A stretch of DNA of 64,000 nt from an uncultured Lachnospiraceae bacterium. GTDB taxonomy: Bacteria > Bacillota > Clostridia > Lachnospirales > Lachnospiraceae. Every line of letters starts with the position of its first letter. Position 1 is the first letter of the stretch. Shown here in pieces: positions 34,099 to 42,724 of this stretch. A model generated the notes under the pieces. It saw only the letters and a program-made list of their open reading frames with translations. It did not search any database and was not told the origin of the DNA. The stretch spans positions 1 through 64,000 of the forward strand of contig CAJUJL010000014.1 in the NCBI GenBank assembly GCA_910586725.1, in the 5' to 3' direction. A program made the position numbers and the translations under genes.

Positions 34099-35130
34099 TT
34101 ACGCATTCATTTCGGCAATATCATAAATCAGACGCCTGGAATCCTCCCATCCCAGGCAGGGATCGGTAATGGATTTCCCATAAATGTGGTCGCATACTTT
34201 TTGGGAACCTTCCTCAATATAGCTTTCAATCATAACGCCTTTTACCATGTCATGTATTTCGGAAGAAATTTTTCTGTTATGCATAATTTCTTTTACAATA
34301 CGGATCTGCTCCCTGTGCTGCTTGCCGGAATTGGAATGATTTGCGTCAATGATTGCAGCGGGATGTAACAATTCCATTTGATTGTATTTATCGATCAGAC
34401 GCATAATGTCTTCGTAGTGGTAATTCTGAACGCTGTTTCCATGCTTTGAAACAGCTCCCCGCAGAATCACATGCGTAAGCGGATTGCCGCTCGTCTGCAC
34501 TTCGTGTCCGCGGAATACAAATTGATGCGGATGCTGTGCGGCGTAAACGGAATTTAACATAACCGTAAAATCGCCGCTTGTGGGATTTTTCATACCCGAG
34601 GCAACGTCAAATCCGCTGACGGTCAGACGGTGATGCTGGTCTTCTACGGAACGCGCGCCGATGGCTACATAAGAAAGCAAGTCCTCCACATAGCCCCAGT
34701 TTTCAGGATAAAGCATTTCGTCGGCGCAGGTCATGCCGCTTGCTTCAATGGCATGGATATGCATGTTGCGCATGGCGATCAGGCCGGCAACCATATCCGG
34801 TTTCTTTTCCGGGTCCGGCTGGGAAGCAATGCCCTTGTAGCCCTCTCCCGTAGTGCGGGGCTTATTCGTGTATATTCTTGGAATAATGACCAACCGTTCC
34901 TTTACCTGTTCCGCGACGGGCGCAAGTCGGCTTACATAATCTAAAACGGCGTCTTCATTATCTGCGGAACACGGTCCGATAATTACCAGAAAACGGTTGT
35001 CCCTGCCGGTAATGACGTCTGAAATCATTCGATCCCTCTCTGCTTTCAAAGCAGTAAGCTTATCGGAAAGCGGATATTGATTTTTGATCTCAGAAGGTTT
35101 TGGAAGTTCTCTTAAATAGGAAAAACTCAT
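34099..35130 (-). CDS. aroF: 3-Deoxy-7-phosphoheptulonate synthase (DAHP synthase)
   Basis: A 343-residue class I (AroF/G/H-like) enzyme that joins phosphoenolpyruvate and erythrose 4-phosphate, the first step to aromatic amino acids. Seen motifs: IIGPCSADNEDAVLDYVSRL, IPRIYTNKPRTTGEGYKG, AIGARSVEDQHHR, and DANHSNSGKQ. ATG 35130 is used because AGGAGAG lies seven bases before it; ATG 35136 abuts the site. It stands alone. Which aromatic amino acid inhibits it cannot be read. It may feed the tryptophan synthesis implied by the T-box-controlled trpB2 downstream in the window. Confidence 0.94.
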   Translation of the reverse strand: MSFSYLRELPKPSEIKNQYPLSDKLTALKAERDRMISDVITGRDNRFLVIIGPCSADNEDAVLDYVSRLAPVAEQVKERLVIIPRIYTNKPRTTGEGYKGIASQPDPEKKPDMVAGLIAMRNMHIHAIEASGMTCADEMLYPENWGYVEDLLSYVAIGARSVEDQHHRLTVSGFDVASGMKNPTSGDFTVMLNSVYAAQHPHQFVFRGHEVQTSGNPLTHVILRGAVSKHGNSVQNYHYEDIMRLIDKYNQMELLHPAAIIDANHSNSGKQHREQIRIVKEIMHNRKISSEIHDMVKGVMIESYIEEGSQKVCDHIYGKSITDPCLGWEDSRRLIYDIAEMNA

Positions 35131-35189
35131 AATCATCTCTCCTGTCTGTTTGGATTATTGTATCGTTTTATTTTGTTCTGTGTAAAAAG

Positions 35190-35221
35190 AAAGGTTATAG
35201 ATTTATAATTCTATAACCTTT
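35190..35221. terminator. Perfect 12-bp hairpin between tRNA-Arg and aroF
   Basis: AAAGGTTATAGA at 35190-35201 is the exact complement of TCTATAACCTTT at 35210-35221, loop of eight bases. On the reverse strand it follows tRNA-Arg directly and is followed by TTTCTTTTT, so it ends the tRNA transcript. Confidence 0.8.
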
Positions 35222-35225
35222 CGGA

Positions 35226-35297
35226 TGCAACCGGCGGGAATCGAACCCACATTGCAGGAGTCGGAGTCCTGTGTTCTATCCGTTAGACTACGGTTGC
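35226..35297 (-). tRNA. tRNA-Arg (anticodon CCG)
   Basis: The reverse strand starts GCAACCG and ends CGGTTGC plus A. The anticodon stem CAGGA/TCCTG holds CTCCGAC, anticodon CCG. The T arm is GTGGGTTCGATTCCCGC. CCA is not encoded. Confidence 0.93.
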
Positions 35298-35357
35298 AGA
35301 ACAGATTTATCATAATACATGAAATATAAAATGTCAATAACTTTTTCCTGTTTCGGG

Positions 35358-35386
35358 TTGACTTTTGACGCACGGTTTGCTATCCT
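35358..35386 (+). promoter_or_regulatory. Promoter of the SH3 protein gene
   Basis: TTGACT at 35358-35363, 17-base spacer, TATCCT at 35381-35386; implies a leader of about 105 bases. Confidence 0.6.
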
Positions 35387-35497
35387 AAAAAATGTACGTT
35401 AAAAGTATATTATTTAGATAGAAATCAATTGGGTCAATTATGGAATAAATCATAAATAGCAAAGAGGTATTCATATAGCGTTGATAGGAGGAAGATT

Positions 35498-36871
35498 ATG
35501 ATGAATCAGACGAATGATACAAAAGGCATGAAGAACACCAACGAAACAGGTGGAGGGGTTTCCCGTATGTTAGAGTTTTGCAGGGATAATAAGATGGTAA
35601 TAGGAATCGGGATTTTGGCGATTATTCTTTTGATTGTCATCATTAAATTTACAGGAGGCGGAGGCAAGGGATCGGATGGCGAAACCGTTCCGGAGGCGAA
35701 TACCGAAGCATTGACGCCCGAGTCGCCAAGAGCGCCTGTGGGAGCTTTTGAACAGGACGCATATCCGCAGATCAACGAATTGATTAACAATTACTATACG
35801 GCTTATGCTCAAGGCAAAAATAAAAAGCTCGCCAAACTGGCGGAGCCAATATCAGACGCGGAGAAAAGCTATATTTCCGCATTCAGCGATTATGTCGGAA
35901 AGTACAAGAACATTACCTGCCATACGAAAAAGGGCCTGGATGAGAGTTCCTATATCGTTTCCGTATGTATGGAGATCAAGTTTAAAGGCATAAAGACTAC
36001 GGCGCCGGGAATGGAAACCTTCTATGTAAGGACAAGAGACGACGGTTCTTTATATATAGACAACCTGTATGGGCAGTTCAATTCCAAGATCAACGGAAAA
36101 TTGTACGGACAGGTAGAATCCGGAACGAATGAATTTGAAGTGGATGCAAACGTGACGTCATTTATTGAAGCATTTAACCAGCAGGAGGATGTGATTGCAT
36201 TACAGACCCAGGTTCAACAGGCGTATGAAGCGGCGCTTGCGGCAGACGCGGAATTAAAGACCATGGTGGAGAGCACAATTCCGGATGCAATGACCGTATG
36301 GGCGTCCGATCAGGTTGCCGCAGTCAAGAAAGCGGAAGAAGAAAAAGCAGCGGCAGAGGAAGCGGCAAAGAAAGCAGCCGAAGATGAGGCGGCAAAACAG
36401 GCGGAAGCAGAGAAAAATGCAGCGGAGCTTGCATCGGCGGTAGCTGTTTATGCGATCGATAACGTAAATGTCCGTGCAGATGCCAGCGAGACGGCGGAGA
36501 TTATTGGAAAGCTGTCAACAGGTACAAAGACAACCCGTCTGGAAGAGAAAGACGGATGGAGCCGCATCAATTACAGCGAAGGAACTCAAGGATATGTAAA
36601 ATCCGAATTTCTTTCTACCGAGGCTCCAACAGAGCAGCCGTCTGAAAACCAGGATGCTCCTGCAGCAAGTTCGGCCGGATTTGCAGAGGGAACGGTTATT
36701 ACCATCAAAGAGAGCGTCAATGTACGTAAATCAATGGGAGAGGACGCAGAAAAGATAGCCACTGCATTTGCGGGAGAGACAGTTACGGTTATTATGAGTT
36801 ACGCAGAAGGATGGACCAAGGTAACTTATGGAGATAAGACAGGCTTTATCAAAACGGAATTACTTAAGTAA
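35498..36871 (+). CDS. Membrane-anchored protein with two bacterial SH3 domains
   Basis: A 457-residue protein: short cytoplasmic N-terminus, one membrane helix at residues 33-50, glycine-rich linker, an outside domain at 75-205 (NTF2-like pattern, with AYPQINELINNYYTAYAQGK), a coiled coil rich in Ala, Glu and Lys at 265-305, and two SH3b domains (310-372 and 395-457) with the NVRADASETAEIIGKL and NVRKSMGEDAEKIATAF signatures. SH3b domains bind peptidoglycan cross-links. It is probably a cell-wall linked structural or sensing protein. GGAGG lies six bases before the ATG. Confidence 0.85.
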   Translation: MMNQTNDTKGMKNTNETGGGVSRMLEFCRDNKMVIGIGILAIILLIVIIKFTGGGGKGSDGETVPEANTEALTPESPRAPVGAFEQDAYPQINELINNYYTAYAQGKNKKLAKLAEPISDAEKSYISAFSDYVGKYKNITCHTKKGLDESSYIVSVCMEIKFKGIKTTAPGMETFYVRTRDDGSLYIDNLYGQFNSKINGKLYGQVESGTNEFEVDANVTSFIEAFNQQEDVIALQTQVQQAYEAALAADAELKTMVESTIPDAMTVWASDQVAAVKKAEEEKAAAEEAAKKAAEDEAAKQAEAEKNAAELASAVAVYAIDNVNVRADASETAEIIGKLSTGTKTTRLEEKDGWSRINYSEGTQGYVKSEFLSTEAPTEQPSENQDAPAASSAGFAEGTVITIKESVNVRKSMGEDAEKIATAFAGETVTVIMSYAEGWTKVTYGDKTGFIKTELLK

Positions 36872-36900
36872 TCATTTCATTGTTATATTTTAGGTAAATG

Positions 36901-36957
36901 TACGGAGACTTAGGCATCGGAAAAATTTGTGGATGGCAGAAAGTCTCCGTATTTTTC
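36901..36957 (+). terminator. Terminator after SH3 protein
   Basis: TACGGAGACTT at 36901-36911 is the exact complement of AAGTCTCCGTA at 36941-36951, followed by T5; loop of 29 bases. Confidence 0.8.
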
Positions 36958-36998
36958 AGTTTTGATTTTGTTTTTAAAAGAGGGAAAAGGGAGATAAG

Positions 36999-37769
36999 AT
37001 GGCGGAAGGCACCAGAATCAATAAATTTTTAAGTGAGGCGGGCGTATGCTCAAGGCGGGAGGCAGACAGGCAGATTGAGGCCGGAAACGTTATGATAGAC
37101 GGCATCAAGGCAGAGACGGGAAGCCGTGTGCTGCCGGGACAGCAGGTTTTTTTCCTGGGAAGGCCTGTGTCCAGGGAAAATGAGAAGATTTTAATTGCGG
37201 TTCATAAACCAAAAGGCATAGTGTGTACGGCAGAGAAGAAAGAGAAAGATAATATCGTAGATTTTGTTCATTATCCCAAAAGAATTTATCCGGTCGGAAG
37301 GCTGGATAAAGATTCTTCCGGTTTGATTTTGATGACGAACCAGGGAGAAATTGTAAATAAAATGATGCGCGCCGGCAATATGCATGAAAGAGAATATCTG
37401 GTAACGGTAAATAAAGCTCTGACCGATTCTTTTTTGCGCGGCATGGCGGGCGGCGTGCCACTTGTGGAGCTTGGCGTGGTTACCAGAAAATGCAGCGTGG
37501 AAAAAATAGGAAAAAAGAAATTTAAGATTGTTTTAACGCAGGGATACAATCGCCAGATTCGCAGAATGTGCGAATATTTTGATTACCGTGTTGAAGAATT
37601 AGAGCGTGTTCGTATTATGAATATATTGTTGGGAGATTTAAAAGAAGGATCGTATCGCCATGTGACAGGAAAGGAGTATGAAACGCTTTTAGAGCTGATT
37701 GCTCATTCCGACAATATGCCGGTAATACCCAAAAAGGAGCGAAAAGATGGACGCAAAAGCAAGAATTGA
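36999..37769 (+). CDS. rluF: 23S rRNA pseudouridine synthase, RluF/RluB type
   Basis: A 256-residue enzyme: S4 RNA-binding domain (residues 5-60, INKFLSEAGVCSRREADRQI) and the catalytic domain with YPVGRLDKDSSGLILMTNQG holding the active-site aspartate, then EREYLVTV and QGYNRQIRRMCEYF. The last motif is typical of the RluB/E/F group; RluF (U2604) is the best guess. The tail is basic. It overlaps ligA by 23 bases. Confidence 0.87.
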   Translation: MAEGTRINKFLSEAGVCSRREADRQIEAGNVMIDGIKAETGSRVLPGQQVFFLGRPVSRENEKILIAVHKPKGIVCTAEKKEKDNIVDFVHYPKRIYPVGRLDKDSSGLILMTNQGEIVNKMMRAGNMHEREYLVTVNKALTDSFLRGMAGGVPLVELGVVTRKCSVEKIGKKKFKIVLTQGYNRQIRRMCEYFDYRVEELERVRIMNILLGDLKEGSYRHVTGKEYETLLELIAHSDNMPVIPKKERKDGRKSKN

Positions 37770-39750
37770 CGAATTGAGAAAGCAGATTGAATATCACAGC
37801 AATCGATATTACAATGAGGATAATCCGGAAATTTCCGATTATGAGTTTGATCAGATGATGCAGGAGCTGAAGCGGCTGGAACAGGAGCATCCCCAATATG
37901 CCAGCGGGGATTCTCCCACGCAGAAAGTAGGGGGGAAGGCAAAGCGTCAGGCCGGCGTCTTAGTTCGCCACAATGTGCCGATGTTAAGCCTTCAGGACGT
38001 GTTTTCAAAGGAAGAGGTCATTAAGTTTGTAGAAGAGATGACAGAGCAGTTAGAGGATCCTGAATTTGTGGTGGAATATAAAATTGACGGGCTTTCCATG
38101 GCGCTGCGCTATGAATTTGGAGAGTTGAAGCTGGCCGAGACAAGAGGCGACGGGATTAATTTCGGAGAAGACGTGACAGAAAATGCGAAAGTCATCCGGG
38201 ACGTAAAGAAGAAACTGAAAGATTCTCCGGAGTATCTGGAAGTGCGGGGCGAAGTTTATATGACCAATGCCGATTTTGACGCTGTGAATAAAATGCAGGA
38301 GTTATCCGGCAAAAAAGCATTTGCAAATCCAAGAAACTGTGCGGCGGGAACGCTTCGCCAGCTGGATCCTTCCATTACAAAAGAGAGAAAACTCTCTATG
38401 TTTGTCTTTAATATTCAGCAGACGCGCGGGATTGCATTTGAGACGCATACGCAGGGATATGAATTTTTAAAGAAGCAGGGGATACCTGTAATTGATAATT
38501 ACCAGGTCTGCAAAACAGGGGAAGAAGTATGGAATGCCATCGAAGCAATCAGTGAAAATCGTGGAAACCTGCCGTATGATATTGACGGGGCGGTAGTGAA
38601 AATCAACCGTTACAGCGACAGGGAGAAGTTAGGGGCTACGTCAAAGGTTCCCAGATGGGCGGTCGCCTATAAATATCCCCCCGAAGAGAAAGAGAGCGTA
38701 TTAAGAGAAATTGAGCTGTCGGTGGGACGTACTGGACGCATTACGCCAACGGCGGTTTTTGATCCGGTTCGTCTGTGCGGCACTTCCGTTTCAAGGGCTA
38801 CGCTCCACAATCAGGATTTTATAGATGAACTGGACTTAGGAATCGGAGATACGGTTGTCGTTTATAAGTCCGGTGAAATCATTCCCAAAATAAAAATGGT
38901 CAAAAAAGATATGCGTCCGTCTTCCTGGATGAAATTTAAGATTCCGGATTTTTGCCCTGTTTGCGGAGAAAAAACGGTCAAAGACAGGGATACGGCAGAT
39001 ATGAAATGCATCAATCCGGGCTGTCCGGCTCAGTTGGAGCGGAATATGATTCATTTTGTCGGCAGAGACGCGATGGATATCAAGGGCTTTGGAACGGTAT
39101 ATATTGAAGAGCTGGTCAGAAAAGGCTATTTAAGCAGCGTAGCCGATGTTTATGACCTGAAAAACCACAGAGACGCATTGATCGAAGAAGGAATAATCGG
39201 AAAAGAGAAAAATACGGATAAGCTGCTGCTTGCAATTGAAAAGTCCAAAGAAAACGATGCATATAAGCTTTTAACCGGATTGGGAATTCCAAACGTGGGA
39301 AAAACAGCCGCAAGGACAATTATGCGGAAGAAAAGAACGTTTGACTGTCTGATGGAGGCGTCTTTGGAAGAACTGCAGGAAATTGACGATATTGGAGAAA
39401 TATCAGCGGAATGCATTCGTCATTTTTTTGGCCAAGAAGAAAATATACATTTAATAAAGCGCTTAAAGCAGGCGGGCGTCAATATGGAATGCCTGGAGGA
39501 GGAAAGCAAAGACGCCAGATTTTCAGGCATGACCTTTGTGATAACGGGAACGCTGCCGAATATGGAGAGAAAAGAAGCTGCTGCGCTGATTGAGAAGCTC
39601 GGAGGAAAGGTAACCGGTTCGGTTTCCAAAAAAACAAACTATCTTCTCGCGGGAGAAAATGCGGGAAGTAAGCTGAAAAAAGCGAATGATCTTGGAGTAA
39701 CCGTCATTTCGGAGGAAGATTTGCTTTTCATGACGAAGGACGAAACATAA
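37747..39750 (+). CDS. ligA: NAD-dependent DNA ligase
   Basis: A 667-residue ligase that seals nicks using NAD. Domain Ia (residues 1-60, SNRYYNEDNPEISDYEFD) binds NMN; the AMP-accepting Lys112 is in YKIDGLSMALR; the OB fold, the four-cysteine zinc finger (CPVCG, CINPGC), helix-hairpin-helix repeats (LGIPNVGKTAAR) and the C-terminal BRCT domain (FSGMTFVITGTLPNMER) follow. It is full length. The start lies inside rluF and uses AAAAAGGAG upstream. Confidence 0.97.
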   Translation: MDAKARIDELRKQIEYHSNRYYNEDNPEISDYEFDQMMQELKRLEQEHPQYASGDSPTQKVGGKAKRQAGVLVRHNVPMLSLQDVFSKEEVIKFVEEMTEQLEDPEFVVEYKIDGLSMALRYEFGELKLAETRGDGINFGEDVTENAKVIRDVKKKLKDSPEYLEVRGEVYMTNADFDAVNKMQELSGKKAFANPRNCAAGTLRQLDPSITKERKLSMFVFNIQQTRGIAFETHTQGYEFLKKQGIPVIDNYQVCKTGEEVWNAIEAISENRGNLPYDIDGAVVKINRYSDREKLGATSKVPRWAVAYKYPPEEKESVLREIELSVGRTGRITPTAVFDPVRLCGTSVSRATLHNQDFIDELDLGIGDTVVVYKSGEIIPKIKMVKKDMRPSSWMKFKIPDFCPVCGEKTVKDRDTADMKCINPGCPAQLERNMIHFVGRDAMDIKGFGTVYIEELVRKGYLSSVADVYDLKNHRDALIEEGIIGKEKNTDKLLLAIEKSKENDAYKLLTGLGIPNVGKTAARTIMRKKRTFDCLMEASLEELQEIDDIGEISAECIRHFFGQEENIHLIKRLKQAGVNMECLEEESKDARFSGMTFVITGTLPNMERKEAAALIEKLGGKVTGSVSKKTNYLLAGENAGSKLKKANDLGVTVISEEDLLFMTKDET

Positions 39751-39778
39751 TACTTGATAGAAGAAAGAGGGCGTTGAT

Positions 39779-40711
39779 ATGCCGATTTGTACACAAAGCG
39801 ATTTACCGGCAAAAGAAATTCTGGAAAAAGAAAATATATTTGTGATGGATGAAAACCGGGCGATGCACCAGGATATTCGCCCGATTGGCATCGCCATTTT
39901 AAACCTTATGCCATTGAAGGAAGAAACGGAATTGCAGATCTTACGGTCTTTGTCTAATACGCCGTTACAGGTGGATATTACGTTTTTAAATGTGTCGAGC
40001 CATGTGTCAAAGCATACATCCGTAAGCCATCTGAATAAATTTTACCAGACGTTTGCCGAAGTCAAAGACCGCCGTTTTGACGGGCTGATTATTACAGGAG
40101 CGCCTGTGGAAATGATGGAATTTGAGGAAGTGGATTATTGGAAAGAACTTTGTGAAATCATGAGCTGGAGTAAAACGCATGTGACTTCTACGCTTCATGT
40201 ATGCTGGGGAGCGCAGGCGGGGCTTTATTATCATTATGGCATTCAAAAATATATTCTGAACCAAAAAGTTTTCGGTATTTTTGAGCACCGTGTGAGAAAC
40301 CGGAAAGTGCCCTTGGTGCGGGGGTTTGACGATTATTTTATGGCTCCGCATTCCAGGCATACCAAAAACCGCGCAGAAGACATTCGTGCAGTGGAGGAGC
40401 TGACGATTCTGGCGGAATCGGATGAGGCCGGCGTGTTTCTGGCGATTGCGGATGAAGGAAGAAAAGTGTTTCTGATGGGGCATCCGGAATATGACCGATA
40501 TACTTTGGATAAAGAGTATAAGCGGGATGCGGCAAAAAGGACAGACGTATCGCTACCCAAAAATTATTATCCGAACGATGATCCCTCACAAAAACCGAAT
40601 CTGCAGTGGCGGGGACATGGAAACTCCCTGTATTCCAACTGGCTGAATTACTATGTCTACCAGCAGACGCCTTACGACTTTATTGATACGGCGGGGATTG
40701 TGCGGAAATAG
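39779..40711 (+). CDS. metAA: Homoserine O-acetyltransferase (MetA type)
   Basis: A 310-residue MetA-family enzyme with nucleophile Cys142 (LHVCWGAQAGLYYHYG) and the His/Glu pair in MGHPEYDR. By direct count residue 111 is glutamate (TGAPVEMMEF). In this family Glu111 marks acetyl-CoA use and Gly111 marks succinyl-CoA (established for the Bacillus cereus and E. coli enzymes), so the product should be O-acetyl-homoserine, the start of methionine synthesis. No SAM riboswitch or Met T-box is visible in the 28-base gap after ligA, so control may lie upstream. Confidence 0.93.
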   Translation: MPICTQSDLPAKEILEKENIFVMDENRAMHQDIRPIGIAILNLMPLKEETELQILRSLSNTPLQVDITFLNVSSHVSKHTSVSHLNKFYQTFAEVKDRRFDGLIITGAPVEMMEFEEVDYWKELCEIMSWSKTHVTSTLHVCWGAQAGLYYHYGIQKYILNQKVFGIFEHRVRNRKVPLVRGFDDYFMAPHSRHTKNRAEDIRAVEELTILAESDEAGVFLAIADEGRKVFLMGHPEYDRYTLDKEYKRDAAKRTDVSLPKNYYPNDDPSQKPNLQWRGHGNSLYSNWLNYYVYQQTPYDFIDTAGIVRK

Positions 40712-40751
40712 ATGTTACTAAAGGTCTGTGCGATAAGCCGGGTGAGATGGC

Positions 40752-40795
40752 AAAACACCGCACAATCGTCGAAACAGATGATTGTGCGGTGTTTT
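40752..40795. terminator. Strong bidirectional terminator between metA and trpB2
   Basis: AAAACACCGCACAATC at 40752-40767 pairs perfectly with GATTGTGCGGTGTTTT at 40780-40795, extended by three more pairs to a GAAACA loop, with T or A tracts on both sides. Confidence 0.93.
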
Positions 40796-40806
40796 ATGAT
40801 TGCTTA

Positions 40807-42180
40807 TTACCGGACGTTTGGAAGTTTACTGCGGTAAACTGCCAGTTCTTCTTCTGTGGGAACAGAATCGTTCATTTCACCTTCGTGAAATTTTTCATAA
40901 GCTGTCATATCAAAATATCCGGTACCGGTCAGGCCGAATAAAATAGTCTTTTCTTCTCCGGACTCCCTGCATTTTACCGCTTCGTCAATCGCGGCGCGGA
41001 TTGCGTGTGAGCTTTCCGGCGCGGGAAGGATGCCTTCCACCCTTGCAAAATATTCCGCAGCTTCAAATACTTCTGTCTGCTTTACGCTGACAGCTTCGAT
41101 CAGTCCCTGGTGATACAGTTCGGAAAGCGTGGAACTCATGCCGTGGTACCTAAGGCCGCCCGCGTGGTTTGCGGAAGGGATAAAACCGCTTCCCAGCGTA
41201 TACATTTTGGCGAGAGGGCAGACCATTCCCGTATCGCAGAAGTCATATGCATAGACGCCGCGTGTAAAGCTGGGGCAGGATGCCGGTTCAACGGCAATGA
41301 TTCGATAGTCTGCTTCTTTGCGGAGTTTTTCACCCATAAACGGAGCGATCAGGCCGCCCAGATTGGAACCGCCGCCGGCGCAGCCGATAATTATATCAGG
41401 TTTCACATGATATTTGTCCATGGCTGCTTTGGCTTCAAGGCCAATGACGGATTGATGGAGAAGCACCTGATTCAGTACGCTGCCCAGTACATAGCGGAAG
41501 CCGTCGCTTGTCACGGCCTTTTCAACCGCTTCCGAAATTGCGCAGCCAAGACTTCCCGTGGTATTCGGATTTGCGGCCAGAATTTTTTGGCCCACTTCGG
41601 TTTCCACAGAAGGCGACGGGGTGACCGATGCGCCGTAGGTGCGCATTACTTCGCGCCGGAAGGGTTTTTGCTCATAGGAGCATTTTACCATATATACGTT
41701 GCATTCAAGGCCGAAGTAGGAACATGCCATAGAAAGCGCAGTTCCCCACTGGCCTGCTCCGGTTTCGGTTGTAACTCCTTTGAGCCCCTGTTTTTTTGCA
41801 TAATAGGCCTGCGCTATGGCAGAGTTTAATTTGTGGCTGCCGCTGGTGTTGTTGCCCTCAAATTTGTAATAGATCTTTGCGGGCGTGCCTAGTTTTTCTT
41901 CCAGGCAGTAAGCGCGGACCAGGGGAGAAGGGCGGTACATTTTATAGAAATCAAGGATTTCTTCGGGGATTTGAAAGTAAGGCGTATCGTTATCCAGTTC
42001 CTGCGCGATCAATTCTTTGCAGAAAACAGCTTCCAGTTCTTCCGCTTTCATCGGCTGCAGAGTGCCCGGGTTTAAGAGAGGCGCCGGTTTTTGCTTCATA
42101 TCGGCGCGCATATTGTACCATGTTTTTGGCATTTCATTTTCATTCAGATAGATTTTGTAGGGGACTTCATTCTTGTTCAT
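40807..42180 (-). CDS. trpB2: Tryptophan synthase beta-like enzyme (TrpB2)
   Basis: A 457-residue PLP enzyme of the TrpB2 group, longer than usual TrpB (about 400). The PLP lysine is in NNTSGSHKLNSAIAQ, the phosphate-binding loop is GCAGGGSNLGG. TrpB2 enzymes make tryptophan from indole and serine without, or with less, help from TrpA. The ATG at 42180 gives the usual MNKNEVPYKIYLNENEMPK start. No trpA lies nearby. A Trp T-box in the 370-base leader makes expression rise on tryptophan shortage, so the enzyme may salvage indole, common in the gut. Confidence 0.92.
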   Translation of the reverse strand: MNKNEVPYKIYLNENEMPKTWYNMRADMKQKPAPLLNPGTLQPMKAEELEAVFCKELIAQELDNDTPYFQIPEEILDFYKMYRPSPLVRAYCLEEKLGTPAKIYYKFEGNNTSGSHKLNSAIAQAYYAKKQGLKGVTTETGAGQWGTALSMACSYFGLECNVYMVKCSYEQKPFRREVMRTYGASVTPSPSVETEVGQKILAANPNTTGSLGCAISEAVEKAVTSDGFRYVLGSVLNQVLLHQSVIGLEAKAAMDKYHVKPDIIIGCAGGGSNLGGLIAPFMGEKLRKEADYRIIAVEPASCPSFTRGVYAYDFCDTGMVCPLAKMYTLGSGFIPSANHAGGLRYHGMSSTLSELYHQGLIEAVSVKQTEVFEAAEYFARVEGILPAPESSHAIRAAIDEAVKCRESGEEKTILFGLTGTGYFDMTAYEKFHEGEMNDSVPTEEELAVYRSKLPNVR

Positions 42181-42251
42181 CGTACTTACCTCCGTTTGAC
42201 TTAAGATTGAATTGTTTTTCTGTTTTATCCGTTCTGTCCGTGGAGTTAAAA

Positions 42252-42545
42252 CCAATAAAAAACGCCCCTGACAGAAACATGGATTCTGTCCAAGGGCGAA
42301 TGGGTACTGATACAGTACGACACGATCCGCGGTGCCACCTTGATTCACGGTATGACCCGTGCACTTAGCAGGATACCAACATATCCCCGGCATTTATACG
42401 CCTGCCACAAGCGTCGCAGAATACTCTGTGAAAAATCACATTTGACTGCGCCCTCGGCGGTCCATTTGACAACTTGTTTCTTACCTGATTCTCAGCTGCG
42501 CAGGTTCTCTGTAAAGGCATCATTGCCGTTATCTCCGCTTCAACG
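42252..42545 (-). promoter_or_regulatory. T-box leader with tryptophan specifier
   Basis: On the reverse strand the T-box sequence AAGGTGGCACCGCGG (42341-42327) precedes a terminator with stem CGCCC...GGGCG at 42298-42263 and T6. Stem I opens near GCGGAGATAAC (about 42540) and carries the specifier UGG at 42464-42462, in GTCAAATGGACC, matching tryptophan. Uncharged tRNA-Trp would pair with it and favour the antiterminator. The rest of the 543-base gap holds the ABC transporter promoter. Confidence 0.9.
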
Positions 42546-42632
42546 GTTTAACATATTGATTTTTATGTACTATATCACTGCTTTTTGCGGATGTCAATAG
42601 ATAAATTGTGGAAAATGCAAAAAAATCCCTGA

Positions 42633-42661
42633 TTGACAAGATAGTATTCCTATGTTAGTCT
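42633..42661 (+). promoter_or_regulatory. Promoter of the amino-acid ABC transporter
   Basis: TTGACA at 42633-42638, 17-base spacer, TAGTCT at 42656-42661, 63 bases before the start codon. Confidence 0.7.
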
Positions 42662-42724
42662 ATAGAAGCAATTTATTATGGTAAAGTGATAATCTGTTAT
42701 CACAGAAGAGGAGGATATGTTAGA

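Noticed and set aside
39751..39778. SAM riboswitch or Met T-box before metA
   Set aside because: The gap after ligA is only 28 bases and holds just a ribosome binding site.
41110..41829. 239-codon forward frame opposite trpB2
   Set aside because: Low-complexity shadow of the trpB2 coding strand.
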